Assembly: GCF_039535475.1 (NCBI RefSeq)
Contig: NZ_BAAAXG010000026.1
Location: forward strand, 2,356,001-2,420,000
Length of the DNA stretch: 64,000 nt
Origin: Streptomyces showdoensis
GTDB taxonomy: Bacteria; Actinomycetota; Actinomycetes; Streptomycetales; Streptomycetaceae
Direction of reading: 5' to 3'
In this document: positions 30,205-38,770 of the stretch, in pieces
Numbering within the stretch: the stretch's first letter is position 1
Layout of the letters: each line of letters opens with the position of its first letter
Made by a program: the position numbers and the translations under genes
The notes under the pieces: model-generated
Database searches by the model: none
What the model was told of the DNA's origin: nothing
Seen by the model: only the letters and a program-made list of their open reading frames with translations

Positions 30205-30801
30205 CTACGCGTTGTACGCCGACTGAGCCCGCTCCAGACCCTCCGTCACCAGGCACTCCACCGCGTCCGCCGCCCGGTCCACGAAGTAGTCCAGCTCCTT
30301 GCGCTCGGTAGACGAGAAGTCCTTCAGGACGAAGTCCGCGACCTGCATCCGGCCCGGCGGCCGGCCGATGCCGAACCGCAGCCGGTGGTACTCCGCACCC
30401 ATCGACTTCGTCATCGACTTCAGACCGTTGTGCCCGTTGTCGCCGCCGCCGACCTTCAGCCGCAGCACCCCGTAGTCGATGTCCAGCTCGTCGTGGACCG
30501 CCACGACGTGCGCCGTCGGCACCTTGTAGAAGTCGCGCAGGGCCGTCACCGGACCGCCCGACAGGTTCATGAACGACATCGGCTTCGCCAGCACCACCCG
30601 GCGGTTGGCGGGCCCGGGCGGGCCCATCCGGCCCTCCACCACCTGCGCCTGCGCCTTCTGCGCCCGCTTGAACCTGCCGCCGATGCGCTCGGCCAGCAGG
30701 TCCGCCACCATGAAGCCCACGTTGTGCCGGTTGCCCGCGTACTCGGGGCCCGGATTGCCGAGGCCGACGATCAGCCAGGGGGCGTTCGCGTCGTCCGTCA
30801 T
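30205..30801 (-). CDS. pth: Peptidyl-tRNA hydrolase
   Basis: Cytoplasmic esterase that releases peptides from peptidyl-tRNA that dropped off the ribosome (198 residues). The active-site region [19 protein letters not shown] carries the catalytic His. [19 protein letters not shown] and [11 protein letters not shown] follow, all conserved. A GTG at 30810 lies only 2 nt from the GGAG Shine-Dalgarno, so the ATG at 30801 (spacing 11) is preferred. It follows rplY on the same strand, but a hairpin with T-run stands between them, so read-through or a separate promoter must supply its transcript. Confidence 0.95.
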   Translation of the reverse strand: MTDDANAPWLIVGLGNPGPEYAGNRHNVGFMVADLLAERIGGRFKRAQKAQAQVVEGRMGPPGPANRRVVLAKPMSFMNLSGGPVTALRDFYKVPTAHVVAVHDELDIDYGVLRLKVGGGDNGHNGLKSMTKSMGAEYHRLRFGIGRPPGRMQVADFVLKDFSSTERKELDYFVDRAADAVECLVTEGLERAQSAYNA

Positions 30802-30827
30802 CTGCGTCACGTCTCCTCGAATGCGTA

Positions 30828-30876
30828 CAGACAGAAAGAAACGGGGTGGCGGGCCGTTCCCGGCCCGTCACCCCGT
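30828..30876 (-). terminator. Terminator/attenuator between rplY and pth
   Basis: A 16-bp stem with one wobble pair (30841-30856 with 30861-30876). On the minus strand it is followed by TTTCTTTCT. It would end most rplY transcripts before pth. Confidence 0.8.
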
Positions 30877-30898
30877 CACGTCAAGCAGAGCCTACGGC

Positions 30899-31492
30899 TC
30901 AGGCCTCGGCGCCCTCGGCGGCCTCGGTCTCGCCCTCGGCGGCCGGCTCCTCGGCCTGCGCGGCCAGGACCTGCAGGACGACGGCGTCGGCCTCGGTCAC
31001 CAGGGTCACGCCGGCGGGCAGCGCGATGTCCTGCGCCAGGACGGAGGCACCGGCCTCCAGGCCCTCGACGGAGACCGTGACGGCCTCGGGGAGGTGGGTG
31101 GCCTCGGCCTCGACGGAGAGGGTGCCCAGGACGTGCTCCAGCAGGTTGCCACCGGCGGCCAGCTCACCCTCGGCGGTGACCGGAACCTCGACGGTGACCT
31201 TCTCGCCGCGCTTCACGACGAGCAGGTCGACGTGCTCCAGGTCGCCCTTCACGGGGTGACGCTGCGCGGCCTTCGGGATCGCCAGCTCGTTGCGGCCCTC
31301 GATGTCCAGGGACAGCAGGACGTTCGGGGTACGCAGCGCCATCTGGAGCTCGTGGCCCGGCAGGGTCACGTGAACCGGGTCCGAGCCGTGGCCGTAGAGA
31401 ACACCGGGGATCTTGGCGTCACGACGGATCTTGCGGGCGGCGCCCTTGCCGAACTCGGTGCGGATCGAAGCGGAAAGCTTGACCTCGGACAT
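30899..31492 (-). CDS. rplY: Ribosomal protein bL25, general stress protein Ctc
   Basis: Protein of 197 residues of the long (TL5/CTC) L25 type, binding 5S rRNA in the large subunit. The N-terminal L25 domain includes RTEFGKGAARKIRRDAKIPGV, VLYGHGSDPVHVTL and HPVKGDLEHVDLLVV; the beta-rich C-terminal domain ends in an acidic Ala/Glu tail. Start ATG 31492 has AGGAG 5 nt upstream. The promoter 130-160 nt upstream is well formed, and a terminator follows. It is stress-induced in Bacillus; here that is only inferred by homology. Confidence 0.95.
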   Translation of the reverse strand: MSEVKLSASIRTEFGKGAARKIRRDAKIPGVLYGHGSDPVHVTLPGHELQMALRTPNVLLSLDIEGRNELAIPKAAQRHPVKGDLEHVDLLVVKRGEKVTVEVPVTAEGELAAGGNLLEHVLGTLSVEAEATHLPEAVTVSVEGLEAGASVLAQDIALPAGVTLVTEADAVVLQVLAAQAEEPAAEGETEAAEGAEA

Positions 31493-31628
31493 GTGCACTC
31501 CTCGTATGGGTGGTGACGGTTGCGACTGTCACCCGGCCACGACTGGCGATGGCCTGCTACGAAGAGCGCGTCGATAACGGACCGCCGGGATCCACAGGAT
31601 CCGGCCTCCCTCGCCGAGCAACCACGAC

Positions 31629-31657
31629 AGTCTAGCCGCACCCCACCGGGCACCCAA
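31629..31657 (-). promoter_or_regulatory. Promoter of rplY
   Basis: Minus strand: TTGGGT (31657-31652), 17-nt spacer, TAGACT (31634-31629). It gives a leader of roughly 130 nt, enough for some regulation. Confidence 0.55.
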
Positions 31658-31697
31658 ATGGATCACCCCGGGACCCGGCGGGGACACGAGCCCGGGC

Positions 31698-31740
31698 ACG
31701 GGTAAGGGCCGCCTCCCCAGGGGAAGCGGCCCTTACCCGT
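31698..31740 (-). terminator. Terminator after prs
   Basis: Long hairpin of about 20 bp with one mismatch (31698-31717 with 31721-31740), 17 nt downstream of the prs stop on the minus strand. No T-run. Confidence 0.8.
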
Positions 31741-31757
31741 CACTCCGGGGGCGAGGC

Positions 31758-32732
31758 TCAGTGCTCCTCGAACAGGCTCGTCACCGAGCCGTCCTCGAAC
31801 ACCTCGCGCACCGCGCGCGCGATCGTCGGCGCGATCGACAGCACCGTGATCTTGTCGAGCTCCAGCGAGCTCGGGTCCGGCAGCGTGTCCGTGAACACGA
31901 ACTCGCTGACCTTCGAGTTCTTCAGGCGGTCGGCGGCCGGGCCCGACAGGATGCCGTGCGTCGCCGTCACGATGACGTCCTCGGCGCCGTGCGCGAACAG
32001 GGCGTCCGCCGCCGCGCAGATCGTGCCCGCGGTGTCGACCATGTCGTCCACCAGGACGCACACGCGGCCCTTCACGTCACCGACGACCTCGTGGACGGTC
32101 ACCTGGTTGGCGACGTCCTTGTCACGGCGCTTGTGGACGATCGCCAGCGGCGCGTCCAGGCGGTCGCACCAGCGGTCCGCCACGCGCACGCGACCGGCGT
32201 CCGGGGACACGATCGTCAGCTTCGAGCGGTCCACCTTCGCGCCCACGTAGTCCGCCAGGACCGGCAGCGCCGACAGGTGGTCCACCGGACCGTCGAAGAA
32301 GCCCTGGATCTGGTCCGTGTGCAGGTCGACCGTGAGGATGCGGTCCGCACCCGCGGTCTTCAGCAGATCGGCGACCAGACGGGCCGAGATCGGCTCACGG
32401 CCGCGGTGCTTCTTGTCCTGACGGGCGTAGCCGTAGGACGGGATGATCACGGTGATGCTCCGGGCCGAAGCCCGCTTCAGAGCATCGATCATGATCAGCT
32501 GCTCCATGATCCACTTGTTGATCGGAGCCGTGTGGCTCTGGATCAGGAAGCAGTCCGCGCCGCGCGCCGACTCCTGGAAGCGGACGTAGATCTCACCGTT
32601 GGCGAAGTCGAAAGCCTTGGTCGGCACGATGCCGACACCCAGCTGGTGTGCGACCTCCTCGGCCAGCTCGGGGTGGGCGCGGCCGGAGAAGAGCATCAGC
32701 TTCTTCTCGCCGGTCGTCTTGATCCCGGTCAC
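31758..32732 (-). CDS. prs: Ribose-phosphate pyrophosphokinase
   Basis: Makes PRPP from ribose-5-phosphate and ATP for purine, pyrimidine, His and Trp synthesis (324 residues). Landmarks: FSGRAHPELAEEVA near the N-terminus, FANGEIYVRF, PSYGYARQDKKHRGREPIS (ATP flexible loop), DLHTDQIQGFFD and the PRPP loop VLVDDMVDTAGT. Start GTG 32732 has GAGGAG 8 nt upstream. It lies 121 nt downstream of glmU on the same strand; the glmU-prs pairing is conserved in many Gram-positives and feeds cell-wall and nucleotide synthesis. Confidence 0.96.
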   Translation of the reverse strand: MTGIKTTGEKKLMLFSGRAHPELAEEVAHQLGVGIVPTKAFDFANGEIYVRFQESARGADCFLIQSHTAPINKWIMEQLIMIDALKRASARSITVIIPSYGYARQDKKHRGREPISARLVADLLKTAGADRILTVDLHTDQIQGFFDGPVDHLSALPVLADYVGAKVDRSKLTIVSPDAGRVRVADRWCDRLDAPLAIVHKRRDKDVANQVTVHEVVGDVKGRVCVLVDDMVDTAGTICAAADALFAHGAEDVIVTATHGILSGPAADRLKNSKVSEFVFTDTLPDPSSLELDKITVLSIAPTIARAVREVFEDGSVTSLFEEH

Positions 32733-32853
32733 AGCACTGTCTCCTCGACGGTTTCTCTGGCAACGGATACCCGCGCTCCCGTGCGCGTGTGCGAGCCAGC
32801 CGAATTTGTGTGCACTTATCACGGTACGCCGAGTTCGACGTACTCGTTTCCGG

Positions 32854-34302
32854 TCAGCTTTCGCCGACAGAGTTCTCCGAGGCGACCTGAGCCGCCTGCG
32901 CGGCCGCACTGCCCGGCCGCTTACGGGCCACCCAGCCCTCGATATTCCGCTGCTGGCCACGGGCGACGGCCAGCGAACCCGGCGGCACGTCCTTCGTGAT
33001 GACGGACCCGGCGGCGGTGTACGCCCCGTCCCCGATCGTGATGGGTGCCACAAACATGTTGTCCGAACCCGTACGGCAGTGGGAACCGATCGTCGTGTGG
33101 TGCTTCGCCTCGCCGTCGTAGTTCACGAAGACGCTCGCCGCGCCGATGTTCGTGTACTCGCCGATCGTCGCGTCACCCACGTACGACAGATGGGGGACCT
33201 TCGTGCCCTCGCCCACCACGGCGTTCTTCATCTCGACGTACGTACCGGCCTTCGCCTTCGCACCCAGCTTCGTCCCCGGACGGAGGTACGCGAACGGCCC
33301 CACCGAGGCGCCCTCGCCCACCACGGCGGAGTCGGCGACCGTGTTGTCCACCCGCGCGCCGCGCGCCACCGTCGTGTCCGTCAGTCGCGTGTTCGGACCC
33401 ACCACGGCGTCCTCGCCCACGTGCGTCGCGCCCAGCAGCAGCGTGTTCGGCAGCACCACCGCGTCCGGCTCGAAGGTCACCGTCACGTCCACGAACGTCG
33501 AGCCCGGGTCCACCACGGTCACGCCGGCGAGCATCGCCCGCTCCAGCAGCCGCTGGTTGAGCAGCGCGCGGGCCTCCGACAGCTGCACCCGGTTGTTGAT
33601 CCCCAGGATCTCCCGGTGGTCCACGGCCACGGACGCGCCCACCCGGTGCCCGGCCTCCCGCAGGATGGACAGCACGTCGGTCAGGTACTCCTCACCCTGG
33701 CTGTTGTCGGTCCGGACCTTGCCCAGCGCGTCCGCGAGCAGCACCCCGTCGAACGCGAACACCCCGGAGTTGATCTCCCGGATCGCCCGCTGCGCGTCGG
33801 ACGCGTCCTTGTGCTCCACGATCGCGGTGACGGCCCCGGTGGCCCCGTCCCGCACGATCCGCCCGTAGCCGGTCGCGTCCGGCACCTCGGCGGTCAGCAC
33901 GGTCACGGCGTTCCCGTCGGCCGCGTGCGTGGCGGCGAGCGCCCGCAGCGTCTCGCCGGACAGCAGCGGGGTGTCGCCGCAGACCACGACCACGGTCCCC
34001 TCGGGCGCCCGCCCGAGCTCCCCGAGCGCCGTCCGCACCGCGTGCCCGGTCCCGTTCTGCTCCTCCTGCACGGCGGTCCGCGTCCCCGCGTACCGCTCGT
34101 CCAGATGCCCCTTGACCTGCTCCCGCGCGTGCCCGACGACCACGACCAGGTCCTCGGGCTCCAGCTCACGGGCGGCGGAGACGACATGCCCGACGAGCGA
34201 ACGCCCGGCGATCTCGTGCAGAACCTTGGGGGTCTTCGACTTCATGCGGGTGCCCTCACCCGCTGCGAGGACGACGACGGCGGCCGGGCGGTTGGCGCTC
34301 AC
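32854..34302 (-). CDS. glmU: Bifunctional GlcNAc-1-P uridylyltransferase/GlcN-1-P acetyltransferase
   Basis: Performs the last two steps of UDP-GlcNAc synthesis for peptidoglycan (482 residues). The N-terminal pyrophosphorylase domain has LAAGEGTRMKSKTPKVLH (about 12-29), QNGTGHAV and GDTPLLSG. From about residue 260 a left-handed beta-helix of hexapeptide repeats forms the acetyltransferase domain, with YLRPGT, VEMKN, NYDG and the catalytic His region HHTTIGSHCRTGSDN. The C-terminal tail is Ala/Arg-rich. Start GTG 34302 is preceded by GAAGG. Same strand as prs, probably one operon. Confidence 0.96.
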   Translation of the reverse strand: MSANRPAAVVVLAAGEGTRMKSKTPKVLHEIAGRSLVGHVVSAARELEPEDLVVVVGHAREQVKGHLDERYAGTRTAVQEEQNGTGHAVRTALGELGRAPEGTVVVVCGDTPLLSGETLRALAATHAADGNAVTVLTAEVPDATGYGRIVRDGATGAVTAIVEHKDASDAQRAIREINSGVFAFDGVLLADALGKVRTDNSQGEEYLTDVLSILREAGHRVGASVAVDHREILGINNRVQLSEARALLNQRLLERAMLAGVTVVDPGSTFVDVTVTFEPDAVVLPNTLLLGATHVGEDAVVGPNTRLTDTTVARGARVDNTVADSAVVGEGASVGPFAYLRPGTKLGAKAKAGTYVEMKNAVVGEGTKVPHLSYVGDATIGEYTNIGAASVFVNYDGEAKHHTTIGSHCRTGSDNMFVAPITIGDGAYTAAGSVITKDVPPGSLAVARGQQRNIEGWVARKRPGSAAAQAAQVASENSVGES

Positions 34303-34371
34303 GGGAATGCCCTTCGGCTTCGGGTGGTGGACCTCCGAAGGATACCGGGGGGTACTGGGCGGGGTATGAGT

Positions 34372-34402
34372 AAGGGTCCCGACCTGGTAGGTCGGGACCC
34401 TT
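34372..34402 (-). terminator. Hairpin downstream of tRNA-Gln
   Basis: Perfect 14-bp stem (34372-34385 with 34389-34402), three-base loop, located 8 nt past the tRNA 3' end; separates the tRNA from glmU. Confidence 0.75.
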
Positions 34403-34409
34403 GTCCGAA

Positions 34410-34484
34410 TGGCTCCCCTGCCAGGACTCGAACCCGGACATAGGACTCCAAAGGTCCCAGTGCTGCCGATTACACCACAGGGGA
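34410..34484 (-). tRNA. tRNA-Gln (anticodon TTG)
   Basis: Cloverleaf read on the minus strand: acceptor TCCCCTG pairs with CAGGGGA, anticodon stem GGGAC/GTCCT encloses loop CTTTGGA (anticodon TTG, Gln), and the T-arm contains GGTTCGAGTCC. CCA is encoded (34410-34412). It reads CAA and probably CAG codons. The gene borders a decayed gene on one side, making the locus a possible past integration or recombination point. Confidence 0.95.
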
Positions 34485-34496
34485 TAGCTAAGTCGA

Positions 34497-34925
34497 CTAA
34501 ATCGGACATTGTGAGGTGCCGGCCGAGTCGACGGCACCTACTATGCCGCACCACCAGCCCTCGATGCGACGGTACGGCTCGGCGCCTTGTGCGACGCGGA
34601 TGACGAGACAGCCCCGGTAATCGGGGCCGGTGTTCTTCCGGACCGTCTTCGGGTTGTGCCTCTTGATCGTGGTCTTCCGGAAGGCCCTCGGGGCGACGCC
34701 GATGAGCTCGGCCCATAGTGCAGGGCGCTTTCCGCGTCCGCCGTCGCGTGGATCATGACGCGGAACGCGAGCCGTTCCGGTTTGACCTCCAGGAGTCGCA
34801 GCGAGGCCAGGTAGAGCCGGATGAGCGGCTGAGGCCTTCGCGGCGGAGGGCCACGGCCTGGGCGCGCAGGCCTTCGAAGTCGGCGTACCGGCTCGTTTCG
34901 CTTGGTATGGGACCACCGTCGTCCG
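34497..34925 (-). pseudogene. Decayed gene of an actinobacterial HTH/endonuclease-like family
   Basis: Three fragments in different frames. The N-terminal piece SRYADFEGLRAQAVALRREG is followed, after a large internal loss, by IRLYLASLRLLEVKPERLAF and VMIHATADAESALHY. A one-base deletion then shifts the frame to WAELIGVAPRAFRKTTIKRH, NPKTVRKNTG, DYRGCLVIRV and YRRIEGWWCGIVG before TAG. From memory these pieces match a hypothetical family widespread in Streptomyces, with an N-terminal HTH and a C-terminal domain sometimes likened to homing endonucleases; I cannot verify this. It starts 13 bases from the tRNA 5' end. Confidence 0.65.
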
Positions 34926-35048
34926 GAATGCGGACGTCCGGGTCGAAAGTGCTGTCGATTCACCAGTTCGAGCGCCTGGTGTGCGCACATGTTGACGTGC
35001 GCCGCTCCGGGCGGTGGTGGAGGCGGGAAAATCGCTGGCTCTCGCCCG

Positions 35049-35054
35049 TAGGGT
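35049..35054 (+). promoter_or_regulatory. -10 hexamer of the histidine kinase gene
   Basis: TAGGGT ends 7 nt before the ATG; leaderless pattern. TTGACG at 34992-34997 is too far upstream to pair with it. Confidence 0.4.
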
Positions 35055-35061
35055 GGAAGGC

Positions 35062-36396
35062 ATGACCACAACGGGGGCAGACCAGGACGCTGCGGGCGCG
35101 CGCGCCCCGCGTGCCTGGTGGTGGTGGGGGAGGCGGCGCAGCGTCGTGCTCGACGTGGCGCTGGCCGTGGTGTCGGCGCTGGAGTGCGGGCTCGAGGGGA
35201 TCGGCTTCGCCGAGAAGGCCTCGCTGCCGGTGCCCGTCGGGGTGCTGTTCGGGCTGATGGTCGGGTCCGTGCTGCTGGTGCGGCGCCGGTGGCCGATCAC
35301 CGTCGTGCTGGTGTCGATCGCCGTCACGCCCGCCGAGATGGGCTATCTGATGGGCGTCGTCGGCCTGTACTCGCTGGCCGCCTCCGAGGTGCCCCGCCGT
35401 TTCACCGCCGCGCTCGCCGGCATGTCCACGGTCGCCGTGTACATCGTGACGATGGTCCGGCTCCGCCAGGACGTCGCCCACGCCGACGTGGACCAGCAGG
35501 ACTTCGATCCGAGCGGCTGGTACGTCCCGGTCGTCTCGCTCTTCATGACCCTGGGGCTGAACGCCCCGCCGCTCCTCTTCGGCCTCTACATAGGTGCCCG
35601 GCGCCGGCTCATGGAGTCGCTGCGCGAGCGTGCCGACAGCCTGGAGCAGGAGCTGTCGTTGCTCGCGGACCGGGCGGAGCAGCGTGCCCAGTGGGCGCGG
35701 CAGGAGGAGCGGACGCGGATCGCGCGGGAGATGCACGACGTGGTGGCGCACCGGGTGTCGTTGATGGTGGTGCACGCGGCGGCGTTGCAGGCGGTGGCGT
35801 TGAAGGATCCGCAGAAGGCGGTGAAGAACGCGGCGCTGGTGGGGGACATGGGCCGGCAGGCGCTGACGGAGTTGCGGGAGATGCTGGGGGTGCTCCGCGA
35901 GGAGGTGCCGAAGGCGTCGTCGGCGCTGCCGCTGGCCGCGGTGGGGCGTGCGGCGGCCGCCGCGGCGGAGGCGGCTGCGGAGGATTCCGGTCCCTGCCTG
36001 GATGCCCTGGAGGCCTTGGTGGAGCAGTCGCGGCAGGCGGGCGCGGTGGTGGAGCTCGTGGTGATGGGGGAGCCGCGGGCGTACGGGGCCGAGGTGGAGC
36101 AGACGGCGTACCGGGTGGTCCAGGAGGCGCTGACCAACGTGCACAAGCATGCGGCGGGTGCCGAGGTCGTGGTGCGTCTGGCGCACCGGGAGGCCGAGGT
36201 GGCGATGCAGGTGGAGAACGGTCCGTCGGACGCGGCGGCCGCCGACGCGCATCTGCCGAGCGGCGGGAACGGGCTGGTCGGGATGCGGGAGCGGGTGTCG
36301 GGTCTGGGCGGGGTGTTCGTGTCGGGGCCGACGGACGCGGGCGGTTTCCGGGTGAGCGCGGTGCTGCCGGTGCTGCCGGTGGGGGAGCCGGTCTAG
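35062..36396 (+). CDS. Orphan NarL-family sensor histidine kinase
   Basis: Membrane kinase of 444 residues. About five hydrophobic segments (28-175) form the sensor part, with no large external domain. Then come a coiled linker (MESLRERADSLEQELSLLADRA) and the HisKA_3 motif RIAREMHDVVAHRVSLMVVH with the phospho-acceptor His near residue 225. The HATPase has N-box VVQEALTNVHKHA and G-box GNGLVGMRERVSGLGG. Start ATG 35062. No response regulator gene is adjacent; partners could be elsewhere, including the regulators near gal, but that is speculation. Confidence 0.92.
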   Translation: MTTTGADQDAAGARAPRAWWWWGRRRSVVLDVALAVVSALECGLEGIGFAEKASLPVPVGVLFGLMVGSVLLVRRRWPITVVLVSIAVTPAEMGYLMGVVGLYSLAASEVPRRFTAALAGMSTVAVYIVTMVRLRQDVAHADVDQQDFDPSGWYVPVVSLFMTLGLNAPPLLFGLYIGARRRLMESLRERADSLEQELSLLADRAEQRAQWARQEERTRIAREMHDVVAHRVSLMVVHAAALQAVALKDPQKAVKNAALVGDMGRQALTELREMLGVLREEVPKASSALPLAAVGRAAAAAAEAAAEDSGPCLDALEALVEQSRQAGAVVELVVMGEPRAYGAEVEQTAYRVVQEALTNVHKHAAGAEVVVRLAHREAEVAMQVENGPSDAAAADAHLPSGGNGLVGMRERVSGLGGVFVSGPTDAGGFRVSAVLPVLPVGEPV

Positions 36397-36447
36397 GCCC
36401 GGTCTTCGGGATCGGGTCGGATCAGGGCCCGGGGGCTGGGTCCTCGC

Positions 36448-36939
36448 TCAGGCTCCTGCCACCAGGCGGGTCGGCTGGGTGCCCGTGATGAGGGTGGAGA
36501 GGGCCGCGTCGAGGTCCCGGCCGAGGTACCAGTCGCCGGTGTGGTCGATGCTGTAGACGCGTCCTTCGACGTCCATGGCCAGGACGGCCCGGTGTTCGCT
36601 CTCTTCGCCGAGCGGGGCGAGTTCGGTGTCGAGGGCGCGGCCGAGGTCGCCGAGGGTGCGGGCGAGGTGGATGCCGGCGAGGGGGTCGAAGCGGACGGCG
36701 GCGGGTGCTATCTGGCGGCCGTGTCCGGGGGCGGTGACGTGCAGGCCGCCGAATTCGGCCCAGGCTTCGACGGCGGCGGGGAAGACGCTGTGCCGGTGTC
36801 CGGCGGGGGTGACGTGGGCGCGCAGGGTGTCGGCCCATTCCTCGGCGAGCTTCATGTCCCAGCGGCCGGGCTGCCAGCCGGCTTCGCGGAGGGCGGCGTC
36901 GACGTTGACCGGGAATCGGGTGCTGTTCAGGTCGGGCAT
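36448..36939 (-). CDS. SUKH-3 immunity-type protein
   Basis: Soluble protein of 163 residues resembling SUKH-3 domains, the SMI1/KNR4 superfamily class that neutralises nuclease and deaminase toxins by direct binding. Typical segments: NVDAALREAGWQPGR, AVEAWAEFGGLHV, GRALDTELAPLGE and VYSIDHTGDWYLG. Start ATG 36939 with no strong ribosome-binding site. It is 49 nt downstream of a YwqJ-type deaminase gene on the same strand, so the likely relation is deaminase with its cognate inhibitor. It lacks a signal peptide. Confidence 0.85.
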   Translation of the reverse strand: MPDLNSTRFPVNVDAALREAGWQPGRWDMKLAEEWADTLRAHVTPAGHRHSVFPAAVEAWAEFGGLHVTAPGHGRQIAPAAVRFDPLAGIHLARTLGDLGRALDTELAPLGEESEHRAVLAMDVEGRVYSIDHTGDWYLGRDLDAALSTLITGTQPTRLVAGA

Positions 36940-36988
36940 GGGTGTGGTTCTGCCGTTCTGGGCGTGGCGGCCGGGTGCGGGGCGGGGC

Positions 36989-37501
36989 TCAGCCGTCGGT
37001 GGGGTCGACGGCGCGGACGCCGAAGTGCGCGAGCATCGCCGTACAGGAGCGGCAGGGTGTGGCGTAGCTGCCGTGCAGCGGGTCGCCGTCCTCGCGGATG
37101 CGCCGTGCGGTGAGTTTGGCGTGTTTGAGGGAGCGGCGTGCCTCGCTCTGGGTGAGCGGTTTGCGCTGGGCTCGTTTGGACCGGGTGCCCTCGGTGGCGG
37201 TGAGGTGCCGGGAGAGCAGGATGGCTTCCGGGCAGCGTCCGGTGAAGCGTTCGCGCTGGCCGCTCGTGAGGGTGTCGAGGAAGTCCTGGACGAGCGGGTG
37301 GAGTGCGGGGGCCCGGTCGCCGCGGGCGGCGGTGCAGGTGAGGGTCTCGCCGCGGACGGACAGGGCCGCGCCGACGGCGGGCAGGATTCCGTCGCGGCGG
37401 TGACGCAGTAAGGGGGCGCGCTGGTGGTCGGCGTCGCTGCCCCAACTGAGGCGTGGGTCACCCTGTGTGGGTGATGGTGCCGGTGTGGTGCTTGCGTGCA
37501 T
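36989..37501 (-). CDS. YwqJ-family putative deaminase
   Basis: Protein of 170 residues of the cytidine-deaminase-like superfamily, YwqJ branch, a toxin domain in polymorphic toxin systems predicted to deaminate nucleic acid bases. Zinc-site motifs are present: GRCPEAILLS with Cys90 and Glu92, and TPCRSC with Cys150 and Cys153. No signal peptide, membrane helix or delivery domain is visible, so it acts inside the cell or is exported by an unknown route. A GGAGGGG ribosome-binding region lies 8-14 nt before ATG 37501; TTG 37525 is an alternative start. The SUKH-3 gene follows at once. Confidence 0.85.
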   Translation of the reverse strand: MHASTTPAPSPTQGDPRLSWGSDADHQRAPLLRHRRDGILPAVGAALSVRGETLTCTAARGDRAPALHPLVQDFLDTLTSGQRERFTGRCPEAILLSRHLTATEGTRSKRAQRKPLTQSEARRSLKHAKLTARRIREDGDPLHGSYATPCRSCTAMLAHFGVRAVDPTDG

Positions 37502-37634
37502 GGTGCTGTTCTTCCCCTCCTGCAATCCCCCGAGTTGCGTGAACAGCCTGCCAAACGCGGTGCCGGATGTGGAAGCTGGGGCGCGGAAACGTGTTTTCGG
37601 TGTGTCGGAATCATGGCGGTCCTGTCATGCCGTC

Positions 37635-37649
37635 GTGACACGTGGTCAC
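37635..37649. promoter_or_regulatory. Perfect palindrome between divergent toxin-type genes
   Basis: GTGAC-ACGTG-GTCAC with CACGTG embedded at 37639-37644, in the 263-nt gap between the deaminase and WHH/SUKH genes. A TAGGCT (37700-37705) lies 59 nt before the WHH/SUKH ATG. Possible shared operator. Confidence 0.4.
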
Positions 37650-37764
37650 CGTGGGCGGGGTGGGGACATCGGGCCGGGTCGGGTGCGGGCGGCACCGCTT
37701 AGGCTGTGCGGACCAACCAGCAGCAGTCGGCGGGAGCCGGCGGCAGTCACAGGGGGCAACCGCC

Positions 37765-38763
37765 ATGACGACAGGTCGGCTCGGCCAGGACACCGCGCCG
37801 CCGAACTCGGCGTACGCCGGGCAGGTCGTGCACTTCCCGGACCCGGTCCGGGCCTCCCGGCATCCCCGTGGGGTGCGGGTGGACGAGCGCGGCTACCCGG
37901 ACTTCTCCGTGTACGCGCGGGCGGCGGCGGAGATCGCCGATCCGCCGGAGGGTTTCGGTGTCGACGAACTGCGTCTGACGGACTACGTGTCGGCGAACGC
38001 GGCGCTGGCCGCGACCGGGCACGAGCTGTGGGACACGATCCCCGCGGTGGCGACCCCGCACGGCTGGACCTGGCACCACGTGGCGCACACGCGCCGGCTG
38101 GAGCTGGTGCCGGTCGAGGTGAAGGCCCTGCTGCGGCACCACGGTGGCGTGACGACGGCGGCGGTGGACCACGCGAAGCGGGGCACGCGGCCGTTGCAGG
38201 AGACGCGGCCGGCGCACTTCGGGCTGCCGAAGCGGGCGATGCCGGTGTCGGAGCAGCAGTTGCAGGGGGTCGAGGAGGACCTCGGGTACCGGCTGCCGGG
38301 CGCGTACCGGTCGTTCCTGAAGGCGGCGGGCGGCTGTGCTCCGGTGGGCACGGCGCTCGACGCGGAGCTGGGTCTGCTGGTGGACCAGCCGTTCTTCACG
38401 GTGCGCGAGGAGGCCGGGGTCAACGACCTCGTGTACGTGAACAAGTGCCTCCGGGACCATCTGACGAAGGACTACCTGGGGGTGGCCTTCGTGCAGGGCG
38501 GTCTGCTCGCGGTGAAGGTGAAGGGCGATGCGGTCGGTTCGGTGTGGTTCTGCGCCTACGACGACGCCCGGGACTCCGGGGAGGTCGCGGCCGGCTGGTC
38601 GGTGAACGAGCGGGTGGAGCGGCTGCTGCTGCCCTGCGGCGCGGACTTCGACGTGTTCCTGCAGCGGCTCGCGGGCAATCCGCCGGAGCTGGAGACGGTG
38701 GCGAACCTGATGGTGGACGGCGGCTTCGCGCGCGCCGTTCCCGTGGTTCCGGTGGGGGAGTGA
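37765..38763 (+). CDS. WHH-type nuclease-like domain fused to SUKH domain
   Basis: Protein of 332 residues joining two domains usually found in separate toxin and immunity genes. Residues about 30-130 resemble the WHH branch of HNH/EndoVII nucleases (LWDTIPAVATPHGWTWHHV with W102-H103-H104, then LELVPVEVKALLRHHGG). In the family pattern LVPxxxH the last His is replaced by Lys (about residue 118), which may weaken catalysis. Residues about 145-325 are an SMI1/KNR4 (SUKH-1-like) domain (GVEEDLGYRLPGAYRSFLKAAGG). Start ATG 37765. The next gene begins 7 nt after its stop. Confidence 0.8.
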   Translation: MTTGRLGQDTAPPNSAYAGQVVHFPDPVRASRHPRGVRVDERGYPDFSVYARAAAEIADPPEGFGVDELRLTDYVSANAALAATGHELWDTIPAVATPHGWTWHHVAHTRRLELVPVEVKALLRHHGGVTTAAVDHAKRGTRPLQETRPAHFGLPKRAMPVSEQQLQGVEEDLGYRLPGAYRSFLKAAGGCAPVGTALDAELGLLVDQPFFTVREEAGVNDLVYVNKCLRDHLTKDYLGVAFVQGGLLAVKVKGDAVGSVWFCAYDDARDSGEVAAGWSVNERVERLLLPCGADFDVFLQRLAGNPPELETVANLMVDGGFARAVPVVPVGE

Positions 38764-38770
38764 ACTGGCT

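Noticed and set aside
34410..35061. Integrated element at tRNA-Gln
   Set aside because: No integrase, excisionase or repeat of the tRNA 3' end was found; only one decayed gene is present.
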